Notes under the pieces: model-generated
Seen by the model: the letters and a program-made list of their open reading frames with translations, nothing else
What the model was told of the DNA's origin: nothing
The model's database searches: none
Made by a program: the position numbers and the translations under genes
Source: Chitinophagales bacterium
GTDB taxonomy: Bacteria; Bacteroidota; Bacteroidia; Chitinophagales; Chitinophagaceae
DNA: 64,000 nt
Assembly: GCA_020636495.1 (NCBI GenBank)
Contig: JACJXQ010000008.1
Location: 248,001 to 312,000 of the forward strand
Direction of reading: 5' to 3'
Shown: positions 34,379-43,334 of the stretch, piece by piece
How positions within the stretch are numbered: position 1 is the first letter of the stretch
Layout of the letters: every line of letters starts with the position of its first letter

Positions 34379-35725
34379 TTACTCCGCCACTACGGGTAGT
34401 GGGTCTGCATAATGCGCTAAACCATAGTTTCTTTTCTGCGACTCTTCGGGATTCAGTACGTGCCACTCAAACTCATCGCGGAAGTGGCGGATAGCCGCAG
34501 CTACCGGCCATGCCGCAGCATCACCCAGCGGACAGATAGTATTACCTTCTATCTTACCCTGTATATCCCAAAGCAGGTCTATATCACTCATCTTTCCTTT
34601 ACCGTACTCGATGTTCTTCAAAATTTTGTACATCCAGCCTGTACCTTCACGGCAGGGGCTGCACTGTCCGCAGCTTTCGTGGTTGTAAAAACGTGCCAGC
34701 GTCATGGTATGACGAACGATACACTGGTCTTCATCAAACACGATGAAACCACCCGAACCCATCATGGTACCGGTTGCAAAACCACCGTCAGAAAGGCTCT
34801 CGTAGTTCATGTAACGTGTTTCACCTTTTGCAGTTTTCAGCAGCAGGTTGGTTGGCACGATAGGTACTGACGAACCTCCGGGGATACAAGCCTTCAGGCG
34901 TTTGCCTTTAGGTATACCTCCACAATACTCATCAGAGAAGATAAATTCTTCAACCGATTGGGTCATGTCTATTTCATATACACCAGGCTTGTTCACGTTA
35001 CCACAAACTGATAACAGTTTAGTACCTGTAGAGCGGCCTACGCCAATCTTGGCATATTCATCGCCACCCATATTGATGATAGGCACTACGGCTGCCAGTG
35101 TCTCCACATTGTTTACCACGGTCGGCCTGCCCCAAACACCTTTTACGGCAGGGAACGGAGGCTTGATACGTGGGTTACCACGCTTACCTTCCAGGCTTTC
35201 TATCAGCGCAGTCTCTTCACCACATATATATGCACCGGCTCCACGCTGTACGTATATCTCACAATCGAAACCGCTGTTCTGGATGTTCTTACCCAGCCAG
35301 CCATTGTTTTTAGCTTCAGTAATGGCCTGCTCCAGTATATCCACGATCCATGCATACTCGCCACGTATATATATATAGGTAGCATGGCTGCCCAGTGCAA
35401 AGCTGCTCACTATCAAACCCTCTACCAGCAGGTGAGGGAGGAACTCCATCAGGTAACGGTCTTTGAAAGTACCCGGCTCTGACTCATCGGCATTACATAC
35501 CAGGTGACGAGGCACACCTTCGGGCTTGGCCAGGAAGCTCCACTTCAGACCGGTAGGGAAACCGGCACCACCACGGCCACGCAGACCGCTTTTCTTCACT
35601 TCTTCCACTATCTCGTCTGGCGTCATTTTCAGCGCCTTTTCTACTGAGCGGTAGCCGCCATGTTTGCGATAGGTATCGTAGTAACGAATACCTTCAACAT
35701 GCGCGTGTTCTAATAATAGTTTCAT
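34379..35725 (-). CDS. nuoF: NADH-quinone oxidoreductase subunit F
   Basis: The 448-residue subunit binds FMN and NADH and starts electron flow in complex I. The flavin and NADH site GLRGRGGAGFPTGLKW, the FMN-region YICGEETALIESLEGKRG and the 4Fe-4S (N3) motif ESCGQCSPCREGTGW are all present. Two unrelated genes separate it from nuoE upstream and one from nuoG downstream, unlike the usual contiguous nuoEFG. Confidence 0.96.
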   Translation of the reverse strand: MKLLLEHAHVEGIRYYDTYRKHGGYRSVEKALKMTPDEIVEEVKKSGLRGRGGAGFPTGLKWSFLAKPEGVPRHLVCNADESEPGTFKDRYLMEFLPHLLVEGLIVSSFALGSHATYIYIRGEYAWIVDILEQAITEAKNNGWLGKNIQNSGFDCEIYVQRGAGAYICGEETALIESLEGKRGNPRIKPPFPAVKGVWGRPTVVNNVETLAAVVPIINMGGDEYAKIGVGRSTGTKLLSVCGNVNKPGVYEIDMTQSVEEFIFSDEYCGGIPKGKRLKACIPGGSSVPIVPTNLLLKTAKGETRYMNYESLSDGGFATGTMMGSGGFIVFDEDQCIVRHTMTLARFYNHESCGQCSPCREGTGWMYKILKNIEYGKGKMSDIDLLWDIQGKIEGNTICPLGDAAAWPVAAAIRHFRDEFEWHVLNPEESQKRNYGLAHYADPLPVVAE

Positions 35726-35733
35726 TTATAATT

Positions 35734-35759
35734 CAAAAGTTAAAAGTCAAAACCAAAAA
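35734..35759. repeat. AT-rich intergenic repeat, copy 3 (before nuoF)
   Basis: This 26-mer is identical to 33970-33995. It lies 8 bases upstream of the nuoF start codon, in the same orientation as the copies before nuoG and nuoK. Confidence 0.7.
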
Positions 35760-35798
35760 GTGTTTTCTTTCTGATCTCCTCTTTTGATTTTATCTACT

Positions 35799-36257
35799 TT
35801 ATTCTTTTTTGTTCACTGCACTCTGCCTGTTCAGCATTTGCCAGCGTCCGTCCTCGTACACCCATGTCTGCATCACGTTCAGGTCAAATAACAGGTGTTC
35901 GTGTTCTTTATAATCCACATCGAAAATACCATTGCCTCTTACCGTGGCGATATCTCCGTTCATGATCACTTTCAGTTCAGGCTGCTCCACACTGTGATAA
36001 GTAATGGTGCCATTATACAAATTCGCCTTCTGCTCTTCTTTTGTTTCTATCCAGCCGTTGCTGTGCCCATAGCTGAGTTTGTCATGTAACAAGGTGCTGA
36101 GCTTAGCAGTATCTTTTGCTATCATAGCTGCATTGAACTCATAGGCCATCTTCCTCACATCCTCAGGCTTATGCTCACCTGTACGATAATCCACCTTCAC
36201 GGCATCGCCGCAGGAGGTAAGTATTACCAGTACCGATATAACAGTCAATAGCCTCAT
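35799..36257 (-). CDS. NTF2-like (DUF4440) lipoprotein
   Basis: From the ATG at 36257 the protein has 152 residues and begins with a lipoprotein signal (MRLLTVISVLVILTSC, lipidation at C16). The frame could extend 23 codons into the SRPBCC gene, but without a signal sequence. The body (AYEFNAAMIAKDTAKLSTLLHDKLSYGHSNG, then DLNVMQTWVYEDGRWQMLNRQ) is a cone-shaped NTF2-like fold of the DUF4440 type. The ligand is unknown. It starts next to the stop of the SRPBCC gene, so the two are a translational pair inserted between nuoE and nuoF. Confidence 0.75.
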   Translation of the reverse strand: MRLLTVISVLVILTSCGDAVKVDYRTGEHKPEDVRKMAYEFNAAMIAKDTAKLSTLLHDKLSYGHSNGWIETKEEQKANLYNGTITYHSVEQPELKVIMNGDIATVRGNGIFDVDYKEHEHLLFDLNVMQTWVYEDGRWQMLNRQSAVNKKE

Positions 36258-36258
36258 G

Positions 36259-36660
36259 TCAAAAATCGTTTTCCAGTATATAGTTTTCCATAGGTCCGAA
36301 GAAATGCTCTGTCCAGCCTCCTTCATGTTTTTTCATCTCCTCTTCATCGGGCAGGTTGATGTGTTTCACTTCCACCCTCGTTCCTCCATGCTCGTCAAAC
36401 AACTTATAATGCACTTCAGATGGTGGCACATCCATATCCCACTCTGTAACCGACCATGTATAGGCCAATTCATCGTCTCCTGTCTTCAGCACATTACCAC
36501 TCACCCAATTGTCAAAGTACTCCATCTTTCCGCCGACCTTGTTTTCCATCTTAGCCCCGTTACCGCTCCATGCTTTTATCAGTTCAGCATCTGTCAACAG
36601 TCGCATCACCTTTGCGGGTGGTACGGGCAAATGAAACTCCAATGTCAGGTCGTAAGCCAT
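36259..36660 (-). CDS. SRPBCC / AHSA1-like domain protein
   Basis: This 133-residue protein has the START-like helix-grip fold seen in the AHSA1 (activator of Hsp90 ATPase-like) group: FHLPVPPAKVMRLLTDAELIKAWSGNGAKMENKVGGKMEYFD near the N-terminus and EGGWTEHFFGPMENYI at the end. Such proteins bind hydrophobic ligands, here unknown. It starts 3 bases after the nuoE stop and probably shares the nuo transcript. Confidence 0.8.
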   Translation of the reverse strand: MAYDLTLEFHLPVPPAKVMRLLTDAELIKAWSGNGAKMENKVGGKMEYFDNWVSGNVLKTGDDELAYTWSVTEWDMDVPPSEVHYKLFDEHGGTRVEVKHINLPDEEEMKKHEGGWTEHFFGPMENYILENDF

Positions 36661-36663
36661 AGC

Positions 36664-37158
36664 TTAGTTTTTTGCTGATGCTCTCAACTCGTCTATCAAC
36701 TGGTCTATCTTCTCGTTGGTCAAAAACTCGCGGTATGTTTTGCCCAGCTGCATCATAGGCGCATATCCACATGCTCCCAGACATTCTGCAGGTTTCAGGG
36801 TAAACAGACCATCTGCCGTTGTTTCTCCTTCTTTTATATTCAGCTTTTGCTTGATATACTCGATTATCTCATCGCTGCCGTTGAGCATACAAGGCCCTGT
36901 ACGGCATACTTCCAGCACATATTTACCAACGGGTTTCAGGTTGAACATCGTATAGAATGTCGCTACCTCATATACCTCGATAGGCGTAATGCTCAGTAAC
37001 TCTGCCACATAGTCCATAACAGGTATTTCCAGCCATCCGCCGAACTCCTCCTGTGCTATGTGCAAAACAGGTATCAGGGCACTCTTTTGCTTCCCTTCCG
37101 GGTAGCGCGCCATGATCTCTTTTACTTTATTCAGTTTTTCTTCACTAAACTTTATCAT
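36664..37158 (-). CDS. nuoE: NADH-quinone oxidoreductase subunit E
   Basis: The 164-residue subunit carries the 2Fe-2S cluster N1a. The ligands are visible in CRTGPCMLNGS and in ECLGACGYAPMMQL, and the N-terminal helical domain (EIMARYPEGKQKSALIPVLHIAQEEFGGWL) is typical. A short region with two GC-rich palindromes separates it from nuoD upstream; the SRPBCC gene follows instead of nuoF. Confidence 0.94.
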   Translation of the reverse strand: MIKFSEEKLNKVKEIMARYPEGKQKSALIPVLHIAQEEFGGWLEIPVMDYVAELLSITPIEVYEVATFYTMFNLKPVGKYVLEVCRTGPCMLNGSDEIIEYIKQKLNIKEGETTADGLFTLKPAECLGACGYAPMMQLGKTYREFLTNEKIDQLIDELRASAKN

Positions 37159-37159
37159 A

Positions 37160-37229
37160 CCCCAACCCCTAAAGGGGCTTTTCTTTTTTTAAATTATATA
37201 CACCTTTCCCCCAACAGGGGGTCAGGGGG
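37160..37229. repeat. Pair of inverted GC-rich palindromic repeats between nuoD and nuoE
   Basis: Palindrome 1 is CCCCT-AA-AGGGG at 37166-37177, preceded by ACCCCAA. Palindrome 2 is CCCCC-AACA-GGGGG at 37208-37221, followed by TCAGGGGG. Their flanks are arranged head to head. Similar short palindromes with AACCCC flanks are seen between genes in many Bacteroidota. They could stall transcription or protect mRNA ends. Confidence 0.6.
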
Positions 37230-38471
37230 TTAAGCATCCAACTCTCCCGCTATCACATTCAAACTACTCAATGCAATGATCGCATCACTCAGCAAACCAC
37301 CGTGTATCATCTCAGGGAATGCCTGGTAATAAATGAAACATGGCCTGCGGAAGTGTAAGCGATACGCGCAACGTCCACCATCACTTATCAGGTAAAACCC
37401 TAACTCGCCGTTCGCACCTTCTACACTGTGATATACCTCGCCCGGCAATACCTCTATCTCGCCCATCACCATTTTAAAGTGGTATATCAGGGCTTCCATT
37501 TTAGTATATACATCCTGTTTGGGCGGCAGGTGATATTTATCTGCATCTTTAGCATAAAAAACATCCTTCTGCGAAGGGTCTTCCTGCTCTATTTTCTTTA
37601 TTTTCTCTATTGCCTGTTTTACAATGCTCAGGCTTTCCCATATCTCTGCATTACGCACCAGGTAACGGTCGTACACATCGCCGGTAGTACCGGTCGGTAC
37701 TTTAAAATCAAAATCTTCGTAAGATGAATACGGGTGAGCCACACGCACATCATAGTCTACACCCGTAGCCCTGAGGTTAGGACCGGTGAAACCATAGTTC
37801 AGCGCCCTTTCCGCATTTATCGGACCTGCACCAATACAGCGGTCCATAAATATCCTGTTACGGTCCAGCAGAGATTCGAACTCCTTCATCACGGCAGGAA
37901 AGCCCTGCACAAATTTGTCTATCTTCTGCCAGGCAACATCAGAGAAGTTGCGCTCAAAACCTCCTACACGGCCCATATTGGTCGTAAGACGAGATCCGCT
38001 TATCTCCTCATATATCTCATATATCAGTTCGCGCCACTGAAACACATAAGTGAAACCTGTAAGCGCCCCGGTATCTACCGCAACTACTGAGTTACATATC
38101 AGGTGGTCGGCAATACGTGCCAACTCCATCACCAGCACACGCATATAGTCTACGCGTTTAGGAAGCTTCAGCCCCAGCAGTTTTTCTATGGTCATGTGCC
38201 AGCCCATATTGTTGATGGGCGCGGAACAATAGTTGAGCCTGTCTGTTAGCGGAGTGACCTGGTAGTATGGCCTGCGTTCGGCAATCTTTTCAAATGCCCT
38301 GTGTATATAACCAACTGTCTGCTTGGCACTGTACACCCGCTCGCCGTCTATTTCGAGTATATTCTCGAATATACCATGCGTGGCCGGGTGTGTAGGACCC
38401 AGGTTCAGTGTAGTCGTCTGTTTCTCCAGCGACTCTTCTGCTAGTTGTATATTTTGATTATGCTCAGACAT
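37230..38471 (-). CDS. nuoD: NADH-quinone oxidoreductase subunit D
   Basis: The 413-residue subunit is the 49-kDa homologue that lines the quinone site. The loop LNLGPTHPATHGIFENILEIDGE with the quinone-contacting histidine, the HRAFEKIAERRPYYQ block and the C-terminal GELGFYLISDGGRCAYRLHFRRPCF are diagnostic. It is separate from NuoC, not fused as in enterobacteria, with 30 bases between the genes. Confidence 0.96.
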   Translation of the reverse strand: MSEHNQNIQLAEESLEKQTTTLNLGPTHPATHGIFENILEIDGERVYSAKQTVGYIHRAFEKIAERRPYYQVTPLTDRLNYCSAPINNMGWHMTIEKLLGLKLPKRVDYMRVLVMELARIADHLICNSVVAVDTGALTGFTYVFQWRELIYEIYEEISGSRLTTNMGRVGGFERNFSDVAWQKIDKFVQGFPAVMKEFESLLDRNRIFMDRCIGAGPINAERALNYGFTGPNLRATGVDYDVRVAHPYSSYEDFDFKVPTGTTGDVYDRYLVRNAEIWESLSIVKQAIEKIKKIEQEDPSQKDVFYAKDADKYHLPPKQDVYTKMEALIYHFKMVMGEIEVLPGEVYHSVEGANGELGFYLISDGGRCAYRLHFRRPCFIYYQAFPEMIHGGLLSDAIIALSSLNVIAGELDA

Positions 38472-38501
38472 TATCGCCTCAAGTCAGTTTATTTTTAATA
38501 A

Positions 38502-39020
38502 TTACACTATCGTACCACCACGGCCAAACATCTCATCATCCTTGTCTGTACGTGTGGGGTCTTCCAGAGTATATTCCTTCCTCATGGGGAAGTAATCCAT
38601 TTCGTCTACATTCAAAATACGCCTCATATCGGGGTGACCAACAAAGTTGATCCCGAAAAAGTCGTAGGTCTCACGCTCCATCCAGTTGGCTGCCGAAAAC
38701 AGTTTGGTTGATGTAAATACATCCGGTTTTTCAACCGGTACGTATACCTTCAGGCGCAGGCGCATACCATCTACCATGTTGTGCATATGGTACACTACGC
38801 ATAGCTCTTCGCCTTTCCTTTCGGGATAATGCACCCCTGTCAGGTCGGTCATAAAACGAAAACGCAGCTCTTCATCATCATAAAGAAACTGCAATACTTT
38901 CAGGTTGTCGGCAGCAGGCATAGTGCAGGTAAGCAAACCATACTGCTCTTCCCACTCTGTGAGCGAGTCGCCGAACTTTTCCGTCAGCCTGTTTTTTACT
39001 ATCTCGTTGGTCAATGCCAT
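38502..39020 (-). CDS. nuoC: NADH-quinone oxidoreductase subunit C
   Basis: The 172-residue subunit is the 30-kDa homologue of complex I. The signature ERETYDFFGINFVGHPDMRRILNVDEMDYFPMRKEY is clear near the C-terminus. It lies between nuoB (16 bases upstream) and nuoD. Confidence 0.94.
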   Translation of the reverse strand: MALTNEIVKNRLTEKFGDSLTEWEEQYGLLTCTMPAADNLKVLQFLYDDEELRFRFMTDLTGVHYPERKGEELCVVYHMHNMVDGMRLRLKVYVPVEKPDVFTSTKLFSAANWMERETYDFFGINFVGHPDMRRILNVDEMDYFPMRKEYTLEDPTRTDKDDEMFGRGGTIV

Positions 39021-39036
39021 TGTTCAGTCAAATATC

Positions 39037-39600
39037 TTATTGTATGCCATAGCTTTCCAGCAATGCTTTATACTGATCGCTGTTTCTGCGGCGCAAACTT
39101 TCATTATGTACCAGCTCCTGTACATGCATCACGCCTTCCAGTATCGCCTCCGGGCGTGGAGGGCATCCTGAAACATATACATCTACGGGTATCACCTGGT
39201 CTATACCCTGCAATACAGAGTAAGTATCAAATATTCCACCACTAGAGGCACATGCTCCAATAGCTATCACCCAGCGGGGTTCTGCCATCTGCAGGTACAC
39301 CTGGCGAAGTACCGGCGCCATTTTTTTGGCAATAGTACCCGCCACCAGCAGCACATCGCACTGGCGGGGCGTAAAGCCCATGCGCTCAGAGCCAAAACGC
39401 GCTAGGTCGTAGTTAGAACCCATAGTAGCCATGAACTCGATACCACAACAAGAGGTAGCGAATGGCAATGGCCACAGCGAGTTCTTACGCGCCAGGCCTA
39501 TTATTTTGTCAAACGACGTGGCCATAAAGCCCTCTCCGGAATAGCCTTCAGGCATTTCCGCCAACTTCACATTAGTATTATATTGTACCGGACGACCCAT
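39037..39600 (-). CDS. nuoB: NADH-quinone oxidoreductase subunit B
   Basis: The 187-residue subunit holds the last 4Fe-4S cluster (N2), which reduces quinone. Ligands are seen in ATSCCGIEFMA, in the cysteine of IGACASSGG and in VSGCPPRPEA. The ATG at 39600 is preferred to the TTG at 39621: it is preceded by AGGAG about 7 bases upstream, a rare clear Shine-Dalgarno sequence for this phylum. It lies between nuoA and nuoC. Confidence 0.95.
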   Translation of the reverse strand: MGRPVQYNTNVKLAEMPEGYSGEGFMATSFDKIIGLARKNSLWPLPFATSCCGIEFMATMGSNYDLARFGSERMGFTPRQCDVLLVAGTIAKKMAPVLRQVYLQMAEPRWVIAIGACASSGGIFDTYSVLQGIDQVIPVDVYVSGCPPRPEAILEGVMHVQELVHNESLRRRNSDQYKALLESYGIQ

Positions 39601-39656
39601 ATTAATTCTCCTGACCTCCAAAAACGGAGGGATTGTATTTAATTAATTTATAGTCT

Positions 39657-40049
39657 CTAATCTTCCCAATCCAAAGCACCTTTTTTCACGATATATATAA
39701 AGCCGCAAAGGAAGAAAGATACAAACATTACCACTGCCCAGAAACCGTCTGTTCCCAGATCGCGGAAATTGACCGCATAGGGATAGAAGAATATCACTTC
39801 CACATCGAACAGAACGAATAAAATCGCTACCAGGAAATATTTGATAGCCATGGGCTGGCGGGCATTACCCACCGATGGTATACCACTCTCAAAGCTTATG
39901 AGCTTATCAGCGGTTTTTCTTTTTGGCCCGAGGAGGTGAGTGGCCAGTAATGTAACTACTACGAAGCCTAATGCCACCACCAGTTGCACCACAACCGGTA
40001 GATAATTGATAGGCGTGTTCTGATCAGTTGCCAGTAATAAGATGTCCAT
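39657..40049 (-). CDS. nuoA: NADH-quinone oxidoreductase subunit A
   Basis: The 130-residue membrane subunit has three helices and the conserved loop KLISFESGIPSVGNARQPMAIKYFLVAILFVLFDVEVIFFYP, where the glutamate and aspartate residues are typical. It is the first gene of the nuo operon; the promoter at 40089-40119 is just upstream. Confidence 0.95.
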   Translation of the reverse strand: MDILLLATDQNTPINYLPVVVQLVVALGFVVVTLLATHLLGPKRKTADKLISFESGIPSVGNARQPMAIKYFLVAILFVLFDVEVIFFYPYAVNFRDLGTDGFWAVVMFVSFFLCGFIYIVKKGALDWED

Positions 40050-40088
40050 AATTATATATCAGGCTCGTACGTTTTGTTACAACGCGAA

Positions 40089-40119
40089 CAAAGTTAAGTG
40101 TATAGGCCGAAATAACAAG
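40089..40119 (-). promoter_or_regulatory. Promoter of the nuo operon
   Basis: On the minus strand CTTG (40116-40119) and TAACTTTG (40089-40096) are separated by exactly 19 bases; the -7 box is a perfect TAnnTTTG and the -33 box matches 3 of 4. The leader to the nuoA start is about 35-40 bases. It would drive a transcript of about 14 kb. Confidence 0.68.
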
Positions 40120-40265
40120 GCTGTAAGCCAAGGAAATAGGATATAAAACCTGCATGTATGCCATTGCGGAATGTAATTTGATAAAATCTTCATATGAAAC
40201 TATCTATGGATATATGGATTATGCAGATATAGTTGCCTATTTTTATAGCTAAGCCGTAGACTACA

Positions 40266-43200
40266 TTGTTGAAATTCATTAATCTTTTCCTGTTATCATT
40301 TTCAATTGTTCTATATGCATCGGGCCAGGATGCAGCAGTCTATAATATTAATAAAAACAATGGTTTGTCAACCAACCACGTATATACCACGTTAGTTGAC
40401 AAGAATGGATATTTATGGATAGCTACAGAAGAAGGTGTATATAAATACAACGGTTATGTATTAAGAAAATTTGACTATACTGATGGCCTGTCAAACCTTG
40501 ATATATGGGACCTTTACCAGGACAGAAAAGGCCGCATATGGCTATGCTCCATTTCCAACCATTTTGGCTACATCCATAACAACTTCTACAGAAATGTAAA
40601 CATAGAGGCGCCCGAAAATATGCCGGTAATATACCCGTCGCAAATATTTGAGTACGGCGATTCGCTGGTATTCATGAACAAAGCATCTACTCAGACAAAT
40701 TATTCCTCGCTTTCTATTATAGTAGACGATACCTTACACAGGAAACTGATCGCTGATCATATTAGTGAAATATACCGATCAAATATAAACAACCTGGGCA
40801 GTGGTTTTATTGAAATATTAGATGATAAAATATTCCAGGTCAGCTCTGCGGATTATATAAATACTCCCAACAGGCATAGTTATCAACCCAACACTCAAAA
40901 AATATGCACGATTAACATCCAGAAACAACTGCAATCAAGTTCATTTTGTGGCTCTTTTGCAAACAGGTTTATTTACTACCTGGACCGCAACCTGAATACA
41001 GTATGCATTTACGATTATGTACAAAATAATATTGACACTATTTTGTTAAAAGGGCGAAAAGGCAATTTAGAAGCTGCCGTCCATATGTATGTATCTGATA
41101 CATTAGCTGTTATACTCTCAGCCTCTGCTGTATATTTACTTGACTCACAACTACTCATCACGCAAAGAATAGATCTGGACTCTTTATACGGGACAGAAAG
41201 ACATTACAATATCAATAATACATACTTTTCCAGAAATCCGTTTTGGGGAAGCATGTTAAGTACTGCCAATAAGGGTTTATATATAAGTTACATGTCAAAC
41301 AGGGAGTATTTGAAAAAATCGATAGACCTGGATGATTACAAATATGTAGGTAAAGCCAATGATTCAACAGGCTTTTGGTGGAATAAGCAAACACATACTC
41401 TCCAACTATTGTGCAGTGGTAAAACGACTAAAACGTTTATACTGGAAGATATCCCTGATGTTAATAAAATAATACCTTTTAATGATAGTAAATATATTCT
41501 TTTAAATAATCGCAAATCTGGGTGGTTGTTTAAAAATGGTAATGTAGTAAGCCTTATAGATGGGTTTGAGTATATAGCATTCAGAAATAAGATAACTCAC
41601 CTTTCCAATGATTCTTTCCAAATTACCAAAGGTGTGCTAGATTACTCTGCAGACTGCGCCAGGATAGATTCTAATGCTATATATATGGTAGGCTTATCGT
41701 ACAACGGGTTGAACCAGGTTACTTACGAGCAAAGCTCAAATACGATCCGTATCGATAGCATTTACTTTGACAAGTACACCCATATCAGCTACAATGCTCA
41801 CAATAAGATAGCGATCCTGTATACATCAGACAGGGTAATGATAATTAACAGGGGCGTCAATAGAAACATCTTAATAAATAATGACCAGTTACATACTTTG
41901 GGTGTAAACGGTATTGAAAAAATCTTATCTGATGATTTCGGGAACATATTCATAAAGGACTATAACAAACTGATAGTAGCTAATATTTTCACAAAACAGA
42001 TTCGTTTGCTTTTTAATGCTTACCAATTAGAGGGTGCACTAATTGACCTGGATGACAACGTATTATCTCTAGCAGGGAGTTTTGGTGTTATCAGATCTCA
42101 CGTCACCGGGCCATGTAATGTATCAGACGTTAACTCATACCTTAATACTAAGCATATTTTCTATGACTTTGTGGATGATGCCCAATTTTCAAAGAACAAC
42201 GTATTGCTTAAAACAAATAAGGGTGCCTATCTGATAAATACGAATAATGATAAGGAAATATCAAAATTTGAATCAGAATATAAGGTCACTCTGAACTATG
42301 ATACCACACTTATTAGTATCTACGGTAATGATACTATTTCAATAGACCAATCTGTCAACAGTATATTTGTAGATATAATCAGACCTGCCGGAACCGGAGA
42401 ACTGAAAATAGAATATTCAATAAATGGTTCCTCCCTGACCAATACAGGATACCAGGTAATACTCCCTAACCCTGAACCCGGCAACTACAACACTATTTAC
42501 CTTAAAGCTTCTGATGACTCATGGAAAAGTGAACCTATGAAATTCTTTATCTATATAAAACCTCATTGGTGGCAAACACATGTGGCCAAAAAAATTATTT
42601 TTAGCGGTGTTGTACTCTTCATCATATGCCTTATCTACATAGCTGTACTTATTACACGAAAAATTGTCAACAAAAATAATGAGAGAAGGAATCAACGCAG
42701 GGAGCTGGAACTAAAGTCCATTTATTCACAGATCAACCCTCACTTCATATTCAATTCGCTGAGTACGGCCCAATATTTTGTAAAGAAGAACAAAAATAAA
42801 GAGGCTTATGAACACATCAACCAGTTCTCAGACCTGTTACGTTCCTATATAAAATCGTCCAGAAACACATATATAACTATTACTGAAGAAATTGAAAACC
42901 TGGAGAATTACTTGCAGCTTCAACAGACAAGGTTTGAAGAAAAATTTGATTACACCATAACTGTAGATAAAACTATCAAACCCGATATTGTTAAACTACC
43001 TTCGTTATTACTACAGCCCATTGTAGAAAATGCTCTGAACCACGGCATTTTTCATAAAGACCAAAAAGGCCTGTTAAACATATCTTTTACAATTGATAAA
43101 AAAATCCTTATTTGTGTAGTAGATGATAACGGGATCGGCAGGACACGTTCGAAAGAAATAAGAAGTGAGCGAATCAAAAAAGCAGACTCTTATGGGACCA

Positions 43201-43334
43201 TTTTGATAAAAGATCTTATTGATACTTTCAACAAGTATGAAAAGATCAGGATAGGGATAGAATATGTGGACAAAACCGAACCTGATACCGGTACGACTGT
43301 GATCATAAAAATTGAAAACCTGAACAATGTATAA
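40266..43334 (+). CDS. Sensor histidine kinase, LytS type, with exported beta-propeller domain
   Basis: The 1022-residue protein has a signal peptide (MLKFINLFLLSFSIVLYASG) and two-component-regulator propeller repeats early on (GLSTNHVYTTLVDKNGYLWIATEEGVYKYNG). One transmembrane helix follows at about residues 776-797, then a His_kinase domain with phospho-accepting H826 in INPHFIFNSLS and an ATPase part with LLLQPIVENALNHGIF and DDNGIG. It probably senses a periplasmic ligand and phosphorylates the regulator encoded next. The start is one of two adjacent TTG codons (40266 or 40269); no ATG fits the signal peptide. Its 3' end overlaps the regulator gene by 8 bases. Confidence 0.85.
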   Translation: MLKFINLFLLSFSIVLYASGQDAAVYNINKNNGLSTNHVYTTLVDKNGYLWIATEEGVYKYNGYVLRKFDYTDGLSNLDIWDLYQDRKGRIWLCSISNHFGYIHNNFYRNVNIEAPENMPVIYPSQIFEYGDSLVFMNKASTQTNYSSLSIIVDDTLHRKLIADHISEIYRSNINNLGSGFIEILDDKIFQVSSADYINTPNRHSYQPNTQKICTINIQKQLQSSSFCGSFANRFIYYLDRNLNTVCIYDYVQNNIDTILLKGRKGNLEAAVHMYVSDTLAVILSASAVYLLDSQLLITQRIDLDSLYGTERHYNINNTYFSRNPFWGSMLSTANKGLYISYMSNREYLKKSIDLDDYKYVGKANDSTGFWWNKQTHTLQLLCSGKTTKTFILEDIPDVNKIIPFNDSKYILLNNRKSGWLFKNGNVVSLIDGFEYIAFRNKITHLSNDSFQITKGVLDYSADCARIDSNAIYMVGLSYNGLNQVTYEQSSNTIRIDSIYFDKYTHISYNAHNKIAILYTSDRVMIINRGVNRNILINNDQLHTLGVNGIEKILSDDFGNIFIKDYNKLIVANIFTKQIRLLFNAYQLEGALIDLDDNVLSLAGSFGVIRSHVTGPCNVSDVNSYLNTKHIFYDFVDDAQFSKNNVLLKTNKGAYLINTNNDKEISKFESEYKVTLNYDTTLISIYGNDTISIDQSVNSIFVDIIRPAGTGELKIEYSINGSSLTNTGYQVILPNPEPGNYNTIYLKASDDSWKSEPMKFFIYIKPHWWQTHVAKKIIFSGVVLFIICLIYIAVLITRKIVNKNNERRNQRRELELKSIYSQINPHFIFNSLSTAQYFVKKNKNKEAYEHINQFSDLLRSYIKSSRNTYITITEEIENLENYLQLQQTRFEEKFDYTITVDKTIKPDIVKLPSLLLQPIVENALNHGIFHKDQKGLLNISFTIDKKILICVVDDNGIGRTRSKEIRSERIKKADSYGTILIKDLIDTFNKYEKIRIGIEYVDKTEPDTGTTVIIKIENLNNV

